64,000 nucleotides of DNA from UBA11606 sp964504305. GTDB taxonomy: Bacteria > Actinomycetota > Acidimicrobiia > Acidimicrobiales > Aldehydirespiratoraceae. A program made the translations under genes and the position numbers. How positions within the stretch are numbered: position 1 is the stretch's first letter; every line of letters begins with the position of its first letter. Below are positions 1-8,683 of this stretch, piece after piece. The notes beneath the pieces are model-generated. The model searched no databases. It had not been told where the DNA came from and was given only the letters and a program-made list of their open reading frames with translations. Location: NCBI GenBank assembly GCA_964504305.1, contig CAZDEB010000001.1:558001-622000 (forward strand), in the 5' to 3' direction.

Positions 1-1398
1 GGCCCGGTTGTCGACGTTGAGTTTCCCGCAGGTCACCTGCCAGAAATCAACACCCAGATCGAGTTCGACGTCGTCGTCGAAGGCGAATCGACTCACGTCG
101 CGGCCGAAGTTGCTCAGCAGATCGGCGACAACCGGGTGCGGGCCATCTCGATGAAGCCCACCGACGGTCTCACCCGAGGCGCCGAGGTTGTCAACACCGG
201 TCACGGTGTGCAAGCTCCGGTCGGCGACGACACCCTCGGTCACATCTGGAACGTGATGGGCGACTGCCTCGACGTCCCCGAGCATCGCACTGCCGATCGC
301 TGGGATATCCACCGGTCAGCTCCGTCGTTCGACTCGCTCGAGCCGTCGGCGAAGATGTTCGAAACCGGCGTGAAGGTCATCGATTTGCTCACCCCCTACA
401 AGGAGGGTGGCAAGATCGGATTGTTCGGCGGCGCAGGCGTGGGCAAGACCGTGCTCATCACCGAAATGATTACCCGTGTGGCATCCAACCACGGTGGTGT
501 GTCGGTGTTTGCCGGCGTGGGTGAGCGCACCCGCGAAGGCACCGACCTGTTCATCGAAATGGGCGAAACGGTCATGGGCGACGGCGAGACCACGGTGCTC
601 GACAAAGCCGCTCTGGTGTTTGGTCAGATGGACGAACCCCCAGGGGTTCGCCTGCGCGTCGCCCTTTCGGGTGTCACGATGGCCGAGTACTTCCGTGACG
701 TGCAGAACCAGGACGTGTTGTTGTTCGTCGACAACATCTTCCGGTTCGTTCAGGCCGGCTCCGAAGTTTCGACTCTGCTTGGTCGTATGCCATCGGCGGT
801 GGGTTACCAGCCCACCCTCGCCGACGAAATGGGCGAGCTGCAAGAGCGAATCACGTCGACTCGCGGCAAGTCGATCACCTCTCTTCAGGCGGTTTACGTA
901 CCGGCCGACGACTACACCGACCCGGCCCCGTTCACCTCGTTCACCCACTTCGATGGCACCACCGAGTTGTCTCGTGACATCGCCGCGCTGGGGATTTACC
1001 CTGCTGTCGACCCGTTGGCCTCGAGCTCGACGATCCTCGATCCCATGGTCGTTGGCGACCGTCATTATCAGGTCGCCCGACGCGTGCAGGAAGTCCTGCA
1101 GCGCTACAAGGAACTCCAAGACATCATCGCCATCCTCGGTCTCGACGAGCTTTCCGAAGAGGATCGCATCACCGTCGACCGAGCCCGTAAGGTCCAGAAG
1201 TTCTTGTCACAGCCGATGTTTGTGGCCAAGGCCTTCACCGGCCAAGACGGCATCTTCACCCCGGTTGCCGAGACCATCGATTCGTTCGAGGCGTTGCTCA
1301 ACGGCGATCTCGATCACCTGCCCGAGCAGGCGTTCTACATGGTGGGCGGCGCCGAAGACGCCGAACGTAAGGCCGCCGAACTTCAGGCCGAGGCCTGA
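1..1398 (+). CDS. atpD: F1F0 ATP synthase beta subunit (5' end outside window)
   Basis: Catalytic beta subunit of the F1 sector of ATP synthase, which makes or hydrolyses ATP on the cytoplasmic side of the membrane. The frame is already open at base 1 and begins GPVVDVEFP, the conserved N-terminal region of the family, so only about ten residues are missing. In the visible 465 residues the P-loop GGAGVGKT lies at about 143-150, GERTREG starts at about 174 and DNIFRF (Walker B region) at about 244. It ends in TGA, and atpC starts 22 bases later, so this is the 3' end of an atp operon whose other genes lie upstream of the window. Identity is not in doubt. Confidence 0.97.
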   Translation, partial: GPVVDVEFPAGHLPEINTQIEFDVVVEGESTHVAAEVAQQIGDNRVRAISMKPTDGLTRGAEVVNTGHGVQAPVGDDTLGHIWNVMGDCLDVPEHRTADRWDIHRSAPSFDSLEPSAKMFETGVKVIDLLTPYKEGGKIGLFGGAGVGKTVLITEMITRVASNHGGVSVFAGVGERTREGTDLFIEMGETVMGDGETTVLDKAALVFGQMDEPPGVRLRVALSGVTMAEYFRDVQNQDVLLFVDNIFRFVQAGSEVSTLLGRMPSAVGYQPTLADEMGELQERITSTRGKSITSLQAVYVPADDYTDPAPFTSFTHFDGTTELSRDIAALGIYPAVDPLASSSTILDPMVVGDRHYQVARRVQEVLQRYKELQDIIAILGLDELSEEDRITVDRARKVQKFLSQPMFVAKAFTGQDGIFTPVAETIDSFEALLNGDLDHLPEQAFYMVGGAEDAERKAAELQAEA

Positions 1399-1420
1399 GT
1401 TAGCACCCGAGGCAGTTGCC

Positions 1421-1813
1421 ATGTTCACGGTCGAAGTTGTTAGTCCCGAATCGGTGTCATACACCGGCGAAGCCGAAATGGTTATCGCCCGTACCATCGA
1501 CGACGGCGACATCGCCTTCCAAACCGGTCACGTCCCTTTCATCGGGGCGCTGGCCGTGTGGTCGGTCGATGTCATCAAAGACGATGGCAGCCGAGACGTG
1601 TTCGCGGTTCACCGCGGGTTCGTCCAGGTCAGCGGCACGCAGGTCACGATCCTCAGCGACGTGAGCGAAACCGCCGACGAGATCGACGTGGCGCGGGCCC
1701 AGGCCAGCCTCAACTCGGCCCAGGACGCTCTGCGAAACGATGCCGACGATGCCGAGGCGGCGGCCGCCGAAGCCCGCGCCGAGCTTCGGCTTCGGGTTGC
1801 GGCCGGCGAGTAA
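1421..1813 (+). CDS. atpC: F1F0 ATP synthase epsilon subunit
   Basis: Epsilon subunit of the F1 central stalk, which couples rotation to catalysis and inhibits ATP hydrolysis. The 130-residue product starts MFTVEVVSPE and has the expected layout: an N-terminal beta-sandwich (about 1-85, with the conserved GDIAFQTGHVPFIGAL stretch) and a C-terminal helical part rich in Ala, Asp and Glu (about 86-130). The ATG at 1421 was chosen because it fits the family N-terminus; the open frame extends far upstream only as a shadow of atpD. It is the last gene of the atp operon, and the next gene (ppk2) converges on it. Confidence 0.93.
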   Translation: MFTVEVVSPESVSYTGEAEMVIARTIDDGDIAFQTGHVPFIGALAVWSVDVIKDDGSRDVFAVHRGFVQVSGTQVTILSDVSETADEIDVARAQASLNSAQDALRNDADDAEAAAAEARAELRLRVAAGE

Positions 1814-1846
1814 CCGCCTAGCTGTCGACTCTTCGCCTGGGTCCGC

Positions 1847-2650
1847 CTAGGCCACAACAGTGCCCGGCACGCGGTCTTCGGGCGCGGGCCAACCCATATC
1901 AAGCGACTCCAGCGTCTGGACCATAATTTCGCTGATAACGAGATTGCGAAACCATTTGCGATCGGCCGGCACGACGTACCAGGGTGCGTTCGGCGTTGAG
2001 GTTTCGGCCAGCATTGCTTGAAACGCCTCTTGGTAGTCGTCCCATAGTTTGCGTTCTTCGAGGTCACCGAAACTGAACTTCCAGTTCTTGCGCGGTTCGT
2101 CGACCCGGGCCTGGAGCCGTTGGCGCTGCTCTTCTTTGGAGATGTGCAGGAAGATCTTGACGATCGTGGTGCCTTCGTCGGTCAGCATCTCTTCGAAGTT
2201 TCTGATGTGTTCGTAACGTCGGGACCAAACGTCTGCTTCGACCAAGTCATGAACCCGCACAACGAGGACGTCCTCATAGTGCGACCGGTTGAAGATGGTG
2301 ATTTCGCCGGCCCCAGGCGTTTGGGCATGAACCCGCCACAAATAGTCGTGGGCTAGCTCTAGTTCGGTCGGCTTCTTGAACGAAGCGACCTTCACACCTT
2401 GAGGATTGACACCGTCGAACACGTGGCGGATCGTTCCGTCCTTGCCTCCGGTGTCGGTGGCTTGGATCACCACCAGCACCTTGTGTTTGTGCTCGGCGTA
2501 TAACAGCTCTTGAAATTCTTCTAGTTTGTTGTTGAGTTTCTTGGTGAGGCGTTGCCCCTCGTCTTTGTCGAACCCGCCGCTTTCGTTGGTGTCTCGCACC
2601 GAGAGTTCGACGGTTGAGTTGGCCGCTACGCGGTAACGAGAAATGTCCAT
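1847..2650 (-). CDS. ppk2: Polyphosphate kinase 2 family protein
   Basis: PPK2-family enzyme transferring phosphate between polyphosphate and nucleotides in the cytoplasm. The 267-residue product carries a Walker A-like loop DTGGKDG at about 66-72, an IFNRSHYEDVLVVRVH segment at about 119-134, and a lid/Walker B region around ERKLWDDYQEAF near 200. These are the hallmarks of one-domain PPK2 proteins (usually 250-300 residues). The start at MDISRYRV was chosen because an in-frame ATG 13 codons upstream gives a tail outside the family pattern; no strong ribosome site decides between them. The sequence does not show whether AMP, ADP or GDP is preferred. Convergent with atpC and divergent from the next gene. 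Confidence 0.85.
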   Translation of the reverse strand: MDISRYRVAANSTVELSVRDTNESGGFDKDEGQRLTKKLNNKLEEFQELLYAEHKHKVLVVIQATDTGGKDGTIRHVFDGVNPQGVKVASFKKPTELELAHDYLWRVHAQTPGAGEITIFNRSHYEDVLVVRVHDLVEADVWSRRYEHIRNFEEMLTDEGTTIVKIFLHISKEEQRQRLQARVDEPRKNWKFSFGDLEERKLWDDYQEAFQAMLAETSTPNAPWYVVPADRKWFRNLVISEIMVQTLESLDMGWPAPEDRVPGTVVA

Positions 2651-2709
2651 CTTCAAAGGATGCCTCACGGATGATCCAAGCGCGCTCACTGTGACCTCAT
2701 CGACCCGGC

Positions 2710-2738
2710 TTGAACGCGTTGTCCGCGTGACCGATAGT
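2710..2738 (+). promoter_or_regulatory. Candidate sigma-70-type promoter
   Basis: TTGAAC at 2710-2715 and GATAGT at 2733-2738 are separated by exactly 17 bases. The predicted transcript start is near 2745, upstream of the AAAAGGAG ribosome site (2757-2764) of the gene at 2769. Pattern match by eye only. Confidence 0.45.
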
Positions 2739-2768
2739 TTCAGTGTTCAAGTTTCGAAAAGGAGCGTT

Positions 2769-3590
2769 GTGTCAGTACCGCCTCAGGAAATGAGCGATGT
2801 ACAAAAGGCGTTGGCGGACGAGTTCCGGTCGGCGATCACCGACGCCCACGCCCGTATCACCTCGGTGCTCGAACCGGCGTGCCCCACGATCGAGTTCCTC
2901 ACCGCCCTCGCCGCCGAGCTCGGTCAGACCGCGCAGGCCCCCGACTCGGTTCCGTACCCCGAGCTTGCCGACCCCGACATCTACTGGGAAAAGTCGGTCA
3001 AACCGCAGGCTCGAGCCCTGCGAGACTCCGTCGAGGCAATCGTGATCTGGCTCGAAGCTCGAGTCGTCAACACCATGGGCGTGGCCGAGGTCGAGCTGAA
3101 GCAGGTTGTCGAGGTTGGGGCCGCCAACGTGGGGGCAAACCCCGCCGCGGCACGCAGCGATCTAGCCGATGCGCTCAAGGGCCGTGTAGGAATTCTTCAC
3201 AGTCAGATGGACGAGCTGCGAAGTGTGCTGCCCAGTCGCGACTCAATCAACGCGGCACGGACCTGGTACCGCGACACAATCCAGCAACGGGCGACGAGCG
3301 ATGTCGAGGGTCTCAAGGCTTCGTATCTCGCCGAGGCCGGTGGCGACGAGGCCCACCAGGCATATGCCACGCAGCAGTGGACGGACACGTTCGAGAATCG
3401 TGTCGCTCACCGGGCCGCCATGCTGGCCGGTGAGCCCCCTTGGCGTCATCAGGAGCTCGCGCTGAGCGGTTACGAACGTGCCCGCGACGAAGCCGAGCGG
3501 GTGGTCGACGCGGCGGTAGAGCGGCTTCAAGCGCCGCTAGCGGGACTTACAGATCTGCTGTTGGAGCGCTACGACAAGGCGACGATCTAG
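2769..3590 (+). CDS. Uncharacterised helical protein
   Basis: A 273-residue protein of unknown function. The sequence is Ala-, Glu-, Arg- and Val-rich with long heptad-like stretches and no signal peptide or membrane segment, which suggests a soluble, mostly alpha-helical protein. The GTG at 2769 was chosen because AAAAGGAG at 2757-2764 lies at proper spacing before it; an ATG at 2790 is the alternative, and the frame is open further upstream without a good start. A candidate promoter lies just upstream. Its stop overlaps the stop of convergent glpX in a shared CTAG. No recognised motif was found, so no role is assigned. Confidence 0.65.
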   Translation: MSVPPQEMSDVQKALADEFRSAITDAHARITSVLEPACPTIEFLTALAAELGQTAQAPDSVPYPELADPDIYWEKSVKPQARALRDSVEAIVIWLEARVVNTMGVAEVELKQVVEVGAANVGANPAAARSDLADALKGRVGILHSQMDELRSVLPSRDSINAARTWYRDTIQQRATSDVEGLKASYLAEAGGDEAHQAYATQQWTDTFENRVAHRAAMLAGEPPWRHQELALSGYERARDEAERVVDAAVERLQAPLAGLTDLLLERYDKATI

Positions 3591-4576
3591 TCGTCAGAGC
3601 CGAGTTCGCTGAGTTTTTCGAGTTGGTGAATCGCGACAACCTGGCGAACCGTGCGCGATCGCGAACGCATCACCAGCGATTCGGTATGGCAGCCGTCTGA
3701 GCTGAACTGCACGCCTCGCAACAGTTCGCCGTCGGTGATACCGGTGGCGGCGAAGAAGCAGTCGTCACTTTGAACAAGATCGTCCTCGGTGAGGATCCGA
3801 TCGAGGTCGTAGCCGTCGTCGATGGCTTGCTGGCGTTCGCGTTCGTTGCGGGGCCACAACCGACCTTGTTGTTCGCCGCCCATGCACTTGAGCGCGGCCG
3901 CGGTTATGACGCCTTCGGGCGTGCCTCCGATACCGATCAGGACATCGGCGCCGGCATCTGGCCACGCGGTGGAAATTGCACCGGCGACGTCGCCATCGGG
4001 GATTAGCCGAATCCGGGCTCCGGCCTCTCGAACCTCGTTGATGTGGCGCTCGTGACGGTCGCGGTCGAGGATGACAACGGTGAGATCATGCACGCTTGTG
4101 TTCTTTGCTTCGGCAACCGCCGAAAGATTCTCGGCGATGGATTTATCGAGCGAGATGGCCCCGCGAGCGCTTGGGCCTACTGCGATCTTCTCCATGTAGA
4201 CGCACGGGCCAGGGTCGAACATGGTGTCGCGGGGCGCGACGGCAATTACCGCAAGGGCGTTACCTCGACCAAGGGCGGTAAGAGTCGTGCCGTCGATCGG
4301 GTCGACGGCGATGTCGGTCTTTGGCTCGGTGCCATCGCCGATCAGCTCGCCGTTGAACAACATTGGCGCTTCGTCTTTTTCGCCTTCTCCGATCACGACG
4401 ATGCCGTCCATCGGGACGCTGCGCAGCATGGCGCGCATCGCGTCGACGGCGGCTCCGTCGGCGCCTTCCTTGTCGCCGCGGCCCATCCAACGCGAAGCGG
4501 CCATCGCGGCAGCCTCGGTGACGCGGACCAGTTCGAGGGCAAGGTTGCGTTCGGGAAGCATCGGTTTGTTCGGCAT
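3587..4576 (-). CDS. glpX: Class II fructose-1,6-bisphosphatase
   Basis: GlpX-type fructose-1,6-bisphosphatase, the gluconeogenic step from fructose-1,6-bisphosphate to fructose-6-phosphate, and the usual FBPase of actinobacteria. The 329-residue length is typical. The Li-sensitive phosphatase metal-site motifs are visible: GEGEKDEAPML at about 63-73 and DPIDGTT at about 92-98. Further downstream are GIGGTPEGVITAAALKC and the late TGITDGELL segment. The start MPNKPMLPERNLALELVR fits the family. A monocistronic minus-strand gene, convergent with the gene to its left. Confidence 0.94.
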   Translation of the reverse strand: MPNKPMLPERNLALELVRVTEAAAMAASRWMGRGDKEGADGAAVDAMRAMLRSVPMDGIVVIGEGEKDEAPMLFNGELIGDGTEPKTDIAVDPIDGTTLTALGRGNALAVIAVAPRDTMFDPGPCVYMEKIAVGPSARGAISLDKSIAENLSAVAEAKNTSVHDLTVVILDRDRHERHINEVREAGARIRLIPDGDVAGAISTAWPDAGADVLIGIGGTPEGVITAAALKCMGGEQQGRLWPRNERERQQAIDDGYDLDRILTEDDLVQSDDCFFAATGITDGELLRGVQFSSDGCHTESLVMRSRSRTVRQVVAIHQLEKLSELGSDD

Positions 4577-4758
4577 GCCCGGGACGGTAGTCGACCGAAG
4601 CGGTCAAATCGTGGTTCAGATGAGGTGCTGTTGGCGTAATGGCGTGCGATCATGGTGAGGTGTCGTCGTCTTTTCGTTCCCCGTTCAACAGCCCCGAGGC
4701 TGCGGGCAAGGGCGCCAAGAGCCGGCGGGCAAATCCCAAACCCCAAAAGGACAACATC

Positions 4759-5448
4759 GTGGACGACGAAAGTGGCGAATGGCTCGCCTACGAATTGCAC
4801 GAGTGGGCGTCGGAGAGCCGCTCGATGTTGGCCCAACTGCTCGTTGCCGAAGAAGTCGTGCATTCGTGGCAAGGCACCACATTGCTGGCCCACGGCTCCC
4901 TCGAAGAGCAAGTCGACACGTTGATCGAGGAAGTTCAGGTCGCCGAAGATCCCGAACTCGACCCCGAGAAGCCGCAGACGGCGTTCGAGATGCAAGGCTG
5001 GTCGGGCGAGCTCCAAGCCAAGCTGGTCGAACGTTTGGGATCGGCATCGATCCCCCACGAATTCGACAGCGATGGCGATCTGGTCATTCACGAAGCGGAC
5101 GAGGACCACGTCGAGCAGATCCTCGACGAGCTACTGGCCCTCACCGCCGACGAAGGACTCGAGGAGCTCGAGGGGCTCGAACTCAACGACTTGTTGTCGG
5201 CCATGTTCGACGCGGCCGACCGCCTGCGCCGCGATGCTCATGACGGTCCTGCGGTGTTGCGTTGCGTCGAACACGCCACCAGATTGACCAAGGTCGGGAC
5301 CCCGTTTGGGTTCGCCGCGACCAACTGGGCCCAGATACGTGAGCGCTGTGCGACGCTCGTCGAAATGATCCAGTCCGACGAAACGCCCGACGAAGACCTG
5401 GTTACTACCGCCGGCGAGATCCGCGACGCTTTGCAGCGCGTTATCTGA
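4759..5448 (+). CDS. Uncharacterised acidic protein with DUF2007-like segment
   Basis: A soluble, strongly acidic protein of about 229 residues. The middle part (about 85-125; key stretch IPHEFDSDGDLVIHEADED) resembles the DUF2007 putative signal-transducing fold; this is a pattern impression only. The C-terminal third looks helical. The GTG at 4759 was chosen because AAAAGGA at 4745-4751 stands at good spacing before it. An ATG at 4639 would add a low-complexity basic 40-residue leader and cannot be excluded. It heads a co-directional run (4.7-12.2 kb) with short gaps and overlaps. Its stop is three bases from the next start. Confidence 0.6.
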   Translation: MDDESGEWLAYELHEWASESRSMLAQLLVAEEVVHSWQGTTLLAHGSLEEQVDTLIEEVQVAEDPELDPEKPQTAFEMQGWSGELQAKLVERLGSASIPHEFDSDGDLVIHEADEDHVEQILDELLALTADEGLEELEGLELNDLLSAMFDAADRLRRDAHDGPAVLRCVEHATRLTKVGTPFGFAATNWAQIRERCATLVEMIQSDETPDEDLVTTAGEIRDALQRVI

Positions 5449-5451
5449 TCG

Positions 5452-6162
5452 ATGCTTCTCGCCGAGCTCGCCATCTATCACTCCCGGCCGATCGCGCCTA
5501 CCCGGCGGTTGGCGCTCGGTGTGTCTCAACTTCCGTGTGAGCCGGCGCCGGGAGTTGGTGGGGTGTTGCTCGGCGCCGTTGCGGCCCGTTTTGGTTCCGA
5601 GCTCGACCCCGATCTGATCCCCGAGTTGGTTGCTCTCACTCATGACCTCGAGGCCGATCGCCGAATTCCCCAGCCTCGTCTGCGTTACCGGTTCCAGAAG
5701 GACCTGGTTGGCCTCACCCGCTCGGTGCACCGGCTTTTTCGTGACGACGAGACCGGCGAGCTTCGAGCGGCCTTTAGCGTCGACAGGGGTCGTCCGGGGC
5801 AGATGGCGCTGGGTGCCGTTTACGCCGCGGGCCAGCTGCCGATTGATGTTCGGGGCGACGTACTTGCCGCAGTGCGAAGAGGACTGTCGTGGCCCAACGG
5901 CATTGGCCAAGGGCTGTTTGCCTACCTGTCTGGCGCGACGGCCGGACTCGTACACGCCGACGCGGTGGCCGACCCGGTCGGCTGGGCCCTGTCGACGTTG
6001 GGGATCGAGTCGTCGGGCCGGCTACCGGCCAGAGCCGTGGTGCAGAGGGGGTTTCGTCAATCGCTGATCGATGCTCACCCCGATCACGGCGCCAAACGTG
6101 ATGTAGCCGCGCAACGAATCGCCGAAATTGCCGAAGCGCGGCGAATTCTGCTCGCTTCATGA
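5452..6162 (+). CDS. Uncharacterised protein with C-terminal J-domain-like segment
   Basis: A 236-residue protein not recognised over most of its length. The last 40 residues (about 195-235) read VQRGFRQSLIDAHPDHG followed by a helix with EIAEARRILL. This matches helices II-III of a DnaJ J-domain, including the HPD tripeptide that contacts DnaK. The N-terminal 190 residues have no signal peptide and no recognised motif. It overlaps the next gene by ATGA, so the two are probably translationally coupled. A role as a DnaK/Hsp70 co-chaperone adaptor is inferred from the HPD motif alone. Confidence 0.65.
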   Translation: MLLAELAIYHSRPIAPTRRLALGVSQLPCEPAPGVGGVLLGAVAARFGSELDPDLIPELVALTHDLEADRRIPQPRLRYRFQKDLVGLTRSVHRLFRDDETGELRAAFSVDRGRPGQMALGAVYAAGQLPIDVRGDVLAAVRRGLSWPNGIGQGLFAYLSGATAGLVHADAVADPVGWALSTLGIESSGRLPARAVVQRGFRQSLIDAHPDHGAKRDVAAQRIAEIAEARRILLAS

Positions 6163-6719
6163 CCCCCGCCGGACTTCTTCTCACCCACGGCGCGGGCGGT
6201 GGCGCCGATCATCGTCTGCTGGTCGCCCTCGAAGCCCAGCTCGAATTGCCGGTACGGCGCATGGAGTTCGCTTACCGTGCCGAAGGACGTCGCGCTCCGG
6301 ACCGGGCCCCCAAGTTGATCCTTGCCGTGCGAGCCGAAGCCGAGCGCTACGCCGACGATCTTGGTGTCGACCCGGCGAGCCTTGCCTTCGGTGGCCGCTC
6401 GATGGGTGGTCGGATCTGTTCGATGGCAATCGCCGAAGACATGCCTGCCGCCGCGGTTGTGTTGTTGAGTTATCCCCTCCATCCCCCGGGTAAACCCGAG
6501 CGATTGCGAATCGAACACTTTGGTGATCTCGACGTGCCCACTCTGTTCGTAAACGGTGACCGTGACCCCTTCGGTACCCCCGACGAGCTTGCTCAGCACG
6601 TGCCGTCGATCGCCGGTTCGACCAAAGTGCATTGGCTCCAGGGCCAACGTCACGACCCAAAGCCCCAGTTTGATGACGAGATCATCAAAGTTGTCGGTGG
6701 CTTCCTCGGAAACCTCTAA
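6159..6719 (+). CDS. Small alpha/beta-hydrolase (KANL3/Tex30-like)
   Basis: A compact 186-residue alpha/beta-hydrolase. It has the oxyanion-loop region LLTHGAGGG at about 7-15, the nucleophile elbow GRSMGG at about 86-91 (Ser nucleophile), a strand ending in NGDRDPFG at about 132-139 (acid Asp) and a late His in GQRHDPKP at about 162-169. This layout matches bacterial KANL3/Tex30-like hydrolases, whose substrates are mostly unknown. No signal peptide, so cytoplasmic. Starts within the stop of the preceding gene (ATGA) and sits nine bases before prfA. Confidence 0.8.
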   Translation: MTPAGLLLTHGAGGGADHRLLVALEAQLELPVRRMEFAYRAEGRRAPDRAPKLILAVRAEAERYADDLGVDPASLAFGGRSMGGRICSMAIAEDMPAAAVVLLSYPLHPPGKPERLRIEHFGDLDVPTLFVNGDRDPFGTPDELAQHVPSIAGSTKVHWLQGQRHDPKPQFDDEIIKVVGGFLGNL

Positions 6720-6728
6720 CCTCGCACC

Positions 6729-7799
6729 ATGTTGGATCGCATCGCCGCGTTAGAGCCAGAGCTTCGCGATGTCGAGGTGCGCCTCGGCGATCCGGCGGTG
6801 CAGTCAGATCAGCATCAGCTGGCCGAGCTTGGTCGGCGGTTCAAACAACTCGAAGAACTCACCACTACCGCGGCATCGGTCCGGGGGGCCATGAGCGACA
6901 TCGAGGACTTCCGCGAGATGCTCACCGCGGTCGACAGCGACGAACGGGACGAGATCCGAAGCGAGATAGATCGACTCGAATCGGTGGTCCAAGACGGTAA
7001 CGACCGGCTACGCACCTTGATGTTGCCGCGCGACCCCAACGACGAACGAAACGTGATCATGGAGATCCGCGGCGCGGCGGGGGGCGAAGAAGCCAACTTG
7101 TTCGCCCGCGACCTGTTCAACATGTACGACGCGTTCGCCAAACGAATGAGCTGGCGGTTCGAGGTGATGAGCGCGTCACATTCCGACCTGGGCGGGTTCA
7201 GCGAAGTCACAGTGTTGCTGGCTGGCGACAGCGTGTGGTCGCGCATGAAGCACGAAGCCGGAACCCACCGCGTTCAACGAGTTCCGGTTACCGAAAGTCA
7301 GGGCCGAGTCCATACGTCATCGGCGACCGTGTTGATCATCCCCGAGGCCGAAGAGGTCGAGGTCGAGGTCGACGAGAACGATCTTCGCATCGACACTTAC
7401 CGGGCGTCGGGCCCCGGAGGCCAGTCGGTAAACACCATGGACTCCGCAGTGCGGATCACTCACGTTCCGACTGGTGTCGTTGTAGCCATGCAAGACGAGA
7501 AGAGCCAGCTCAAGAACAAGGCCAAAGCGCTGCGGGTACTGCGTAGTCGCCTGCTGCAACTCGAACAAGAGAAGGCGGCGGCCGAAGCCGCACAATTCCG
7601 AGGTAGTCAGGTTGGCACCGGCGACCGGTCCGAGAAGATCCGCACCTACAACTTCAAAGAAAACCGGGTAAGTGATCATCGGATTGGTCTCACGATTCAC
7701 AAACTCGATCGTGTGCTTGGTGGCGAACTCGACGAGGTCAGCGACGCCCTCGTGGCCGAAGAGCGACGGGTTCAGCTCGAGGCCCATGACAATCGATGA
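6729..7799 (+). CDS. prfA: Peptide chain release factor 1
   Basis: Class I release factor recognising UAA and UAG stop codons on the ribosome. The 356-residue length is typical. The GGQ motif that triggers peptidyl-tRNA hydrolysis is present in SGPGGQSVNT at about 228-237, and the flanking FRGSQVGTGDRSEKIRTYNF region is conserved. The PxT anticodon-like loop is seen as the RVPVTESQGRVHTS context. It is followed immediately by prmC, the methyltransferase that modifies the GGQ glutamine, with an ATGA overlap. This is the standard pairing. Confidence 0.96.
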   Translation: MLDRIAALEPELRDVEVRLGDPAVQSDQHQLAELGRRFKQLEELTTTAASVRGAMSDIEDFREMLTAVDSDERDEIRSEIDRLESVVQDGNDRLRTLMLPRDPNDERNVIMEIRGAAGGEEANLFARDLFNMYDAFAKRMSWRFEVMSASHSDLGGFSEVTVLLAGDSVWSRMKHEAGTHRVQRVPVTESQGRVHTSSATVLIIPEAEEVEVEVDENDLRIDTYRASGPGGQSVNTMDSAVRITHVPTGVVVAMQDEKSQLKNKAKALRVLRSRLLQLEQEKAAAEAAQFRGSQVGTGDRSEKIRTYNFKENRVSDHRIGLTIHKLDRVLGGELDEVSDALVAEERRVQLEAHDNR

Positions 7800-8683
7800 C
7801 CGAGAATGGCGATTCGACGGTGCCTTGGTCGTCGTTGTTTGCCGAAGCCCGAGAGCGGTTGGCCCAAGCTGGGTTCGAGTCGTCTGACATTGATGCTCGC
7901 CGCATCGTCGAACAAGCGACTGGGGTCGAGCCAACAGAGTTCCATTCGGTACTCGAACAGCCTGCCACTGTTCGGGGAGTCGCATCGTTTGACAAGATGG
8001 TGGCCCGCCGACTCACCGGCGAACCGTTGCAGTACGTGGTTGGCCGCTGGGGATTTCGTTATCTCGACCTGATGGTCGACCGTCGAACCCTCATCCCTCG
8101 CCCCGAGACCGAGGTCGTTGCCGGGTTGGCGATCGACGAGGTGACTGCTCGCGCTCACGGCGATGCGTCGGTGCTCGTTGCCGATCTCGGCACCGGATCT
8201 GGGGCAATTGCCCTTGCCGTCGCTTCGGAGTGCCCCAGTGCTCGGGTTATGGCCACCGACCGGTCCGCCGAAGCGCTTCAGGTTGCTCGTGCCAACTTGG
8301 CTGGCATCGGACGAGCGGCGGCCCGGGTCACTTTGCATCACGGCAGTTGGTTCGACGCCTTGCCCGACAGCGTTCGGGGCTCTGTCGATGTCTTGGTGTC
8401 CAACCCGCCCTACATAAGCAACGACGAACAACTGCCCGATGTAGTGGCTGTGTGGGAACCCCATGGCGCGTTGAGAGCCGGACCCCGAGGAGACGAGGAC
8501 ATCTGCGCTCTGGTCGACGACGCCCACGAGTGGATCGCTCCCCGCGGCACCGTCGTTCTCGAAATGGCACCGCATCAAACCGCACCCATAGCGGCCCGCT
8601 GGACCGACCTGGGTTGGAACGCCACGATCCACCGCGATCTGGCCGGGCGCGACCGGGCTGTGGTTGCTCGGCGCCGGGTATGA
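7796..8683 (+). CDS. prmC: Release factor glutamine methyltransferase
   Basis: SAM-dependent N5-glutamine methyltransferase acting on the GGQ motif of release factors 1 and 2. The 295-residue protein has a helical N-terminal domain, then RTLIPRPETE at about 98-107, the SAM-binding DLGTGSGAIALA near 130 and the catalytic NPPY at about 203-206. It overlaps prfA upstream and the Sua5-type gene downstream by ATGA, so the three are co-translated. Confidence 0.94.
   Translation: MTENGDSTVPWSSLFAEARERLAQAGFESSDIDARRIVEQATGVEPTEFHSVLEQPATVRGVASFDKMVARRLTGEPLQYVVGRWGFRYLDLMVDRRTLIPRPETEVVAGLAIDEVTARAHGDASVLVADLGTGSGAIALAVASECPSARVMATDRSAEALQVARANLAGIGRAAARVTLHHGSWFDALPDSVRGSVDVLVSNPPYISNDEQLPDVVAVWEPHGALRAGPRGDEDICALVDDAHEWIAPRGTVVLEMAPHQTAPIAARWTDLGWNATIHRDLAGRDRAVVARRRV

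Noticed and set aside
316..1119. Long minus-strand open frame inside atpD
   Set aside because: It lies wholly over the strongly conserved atpD frame, has no ribosome site, and reads as low-complexity shadow typical of GC-rich codon use.
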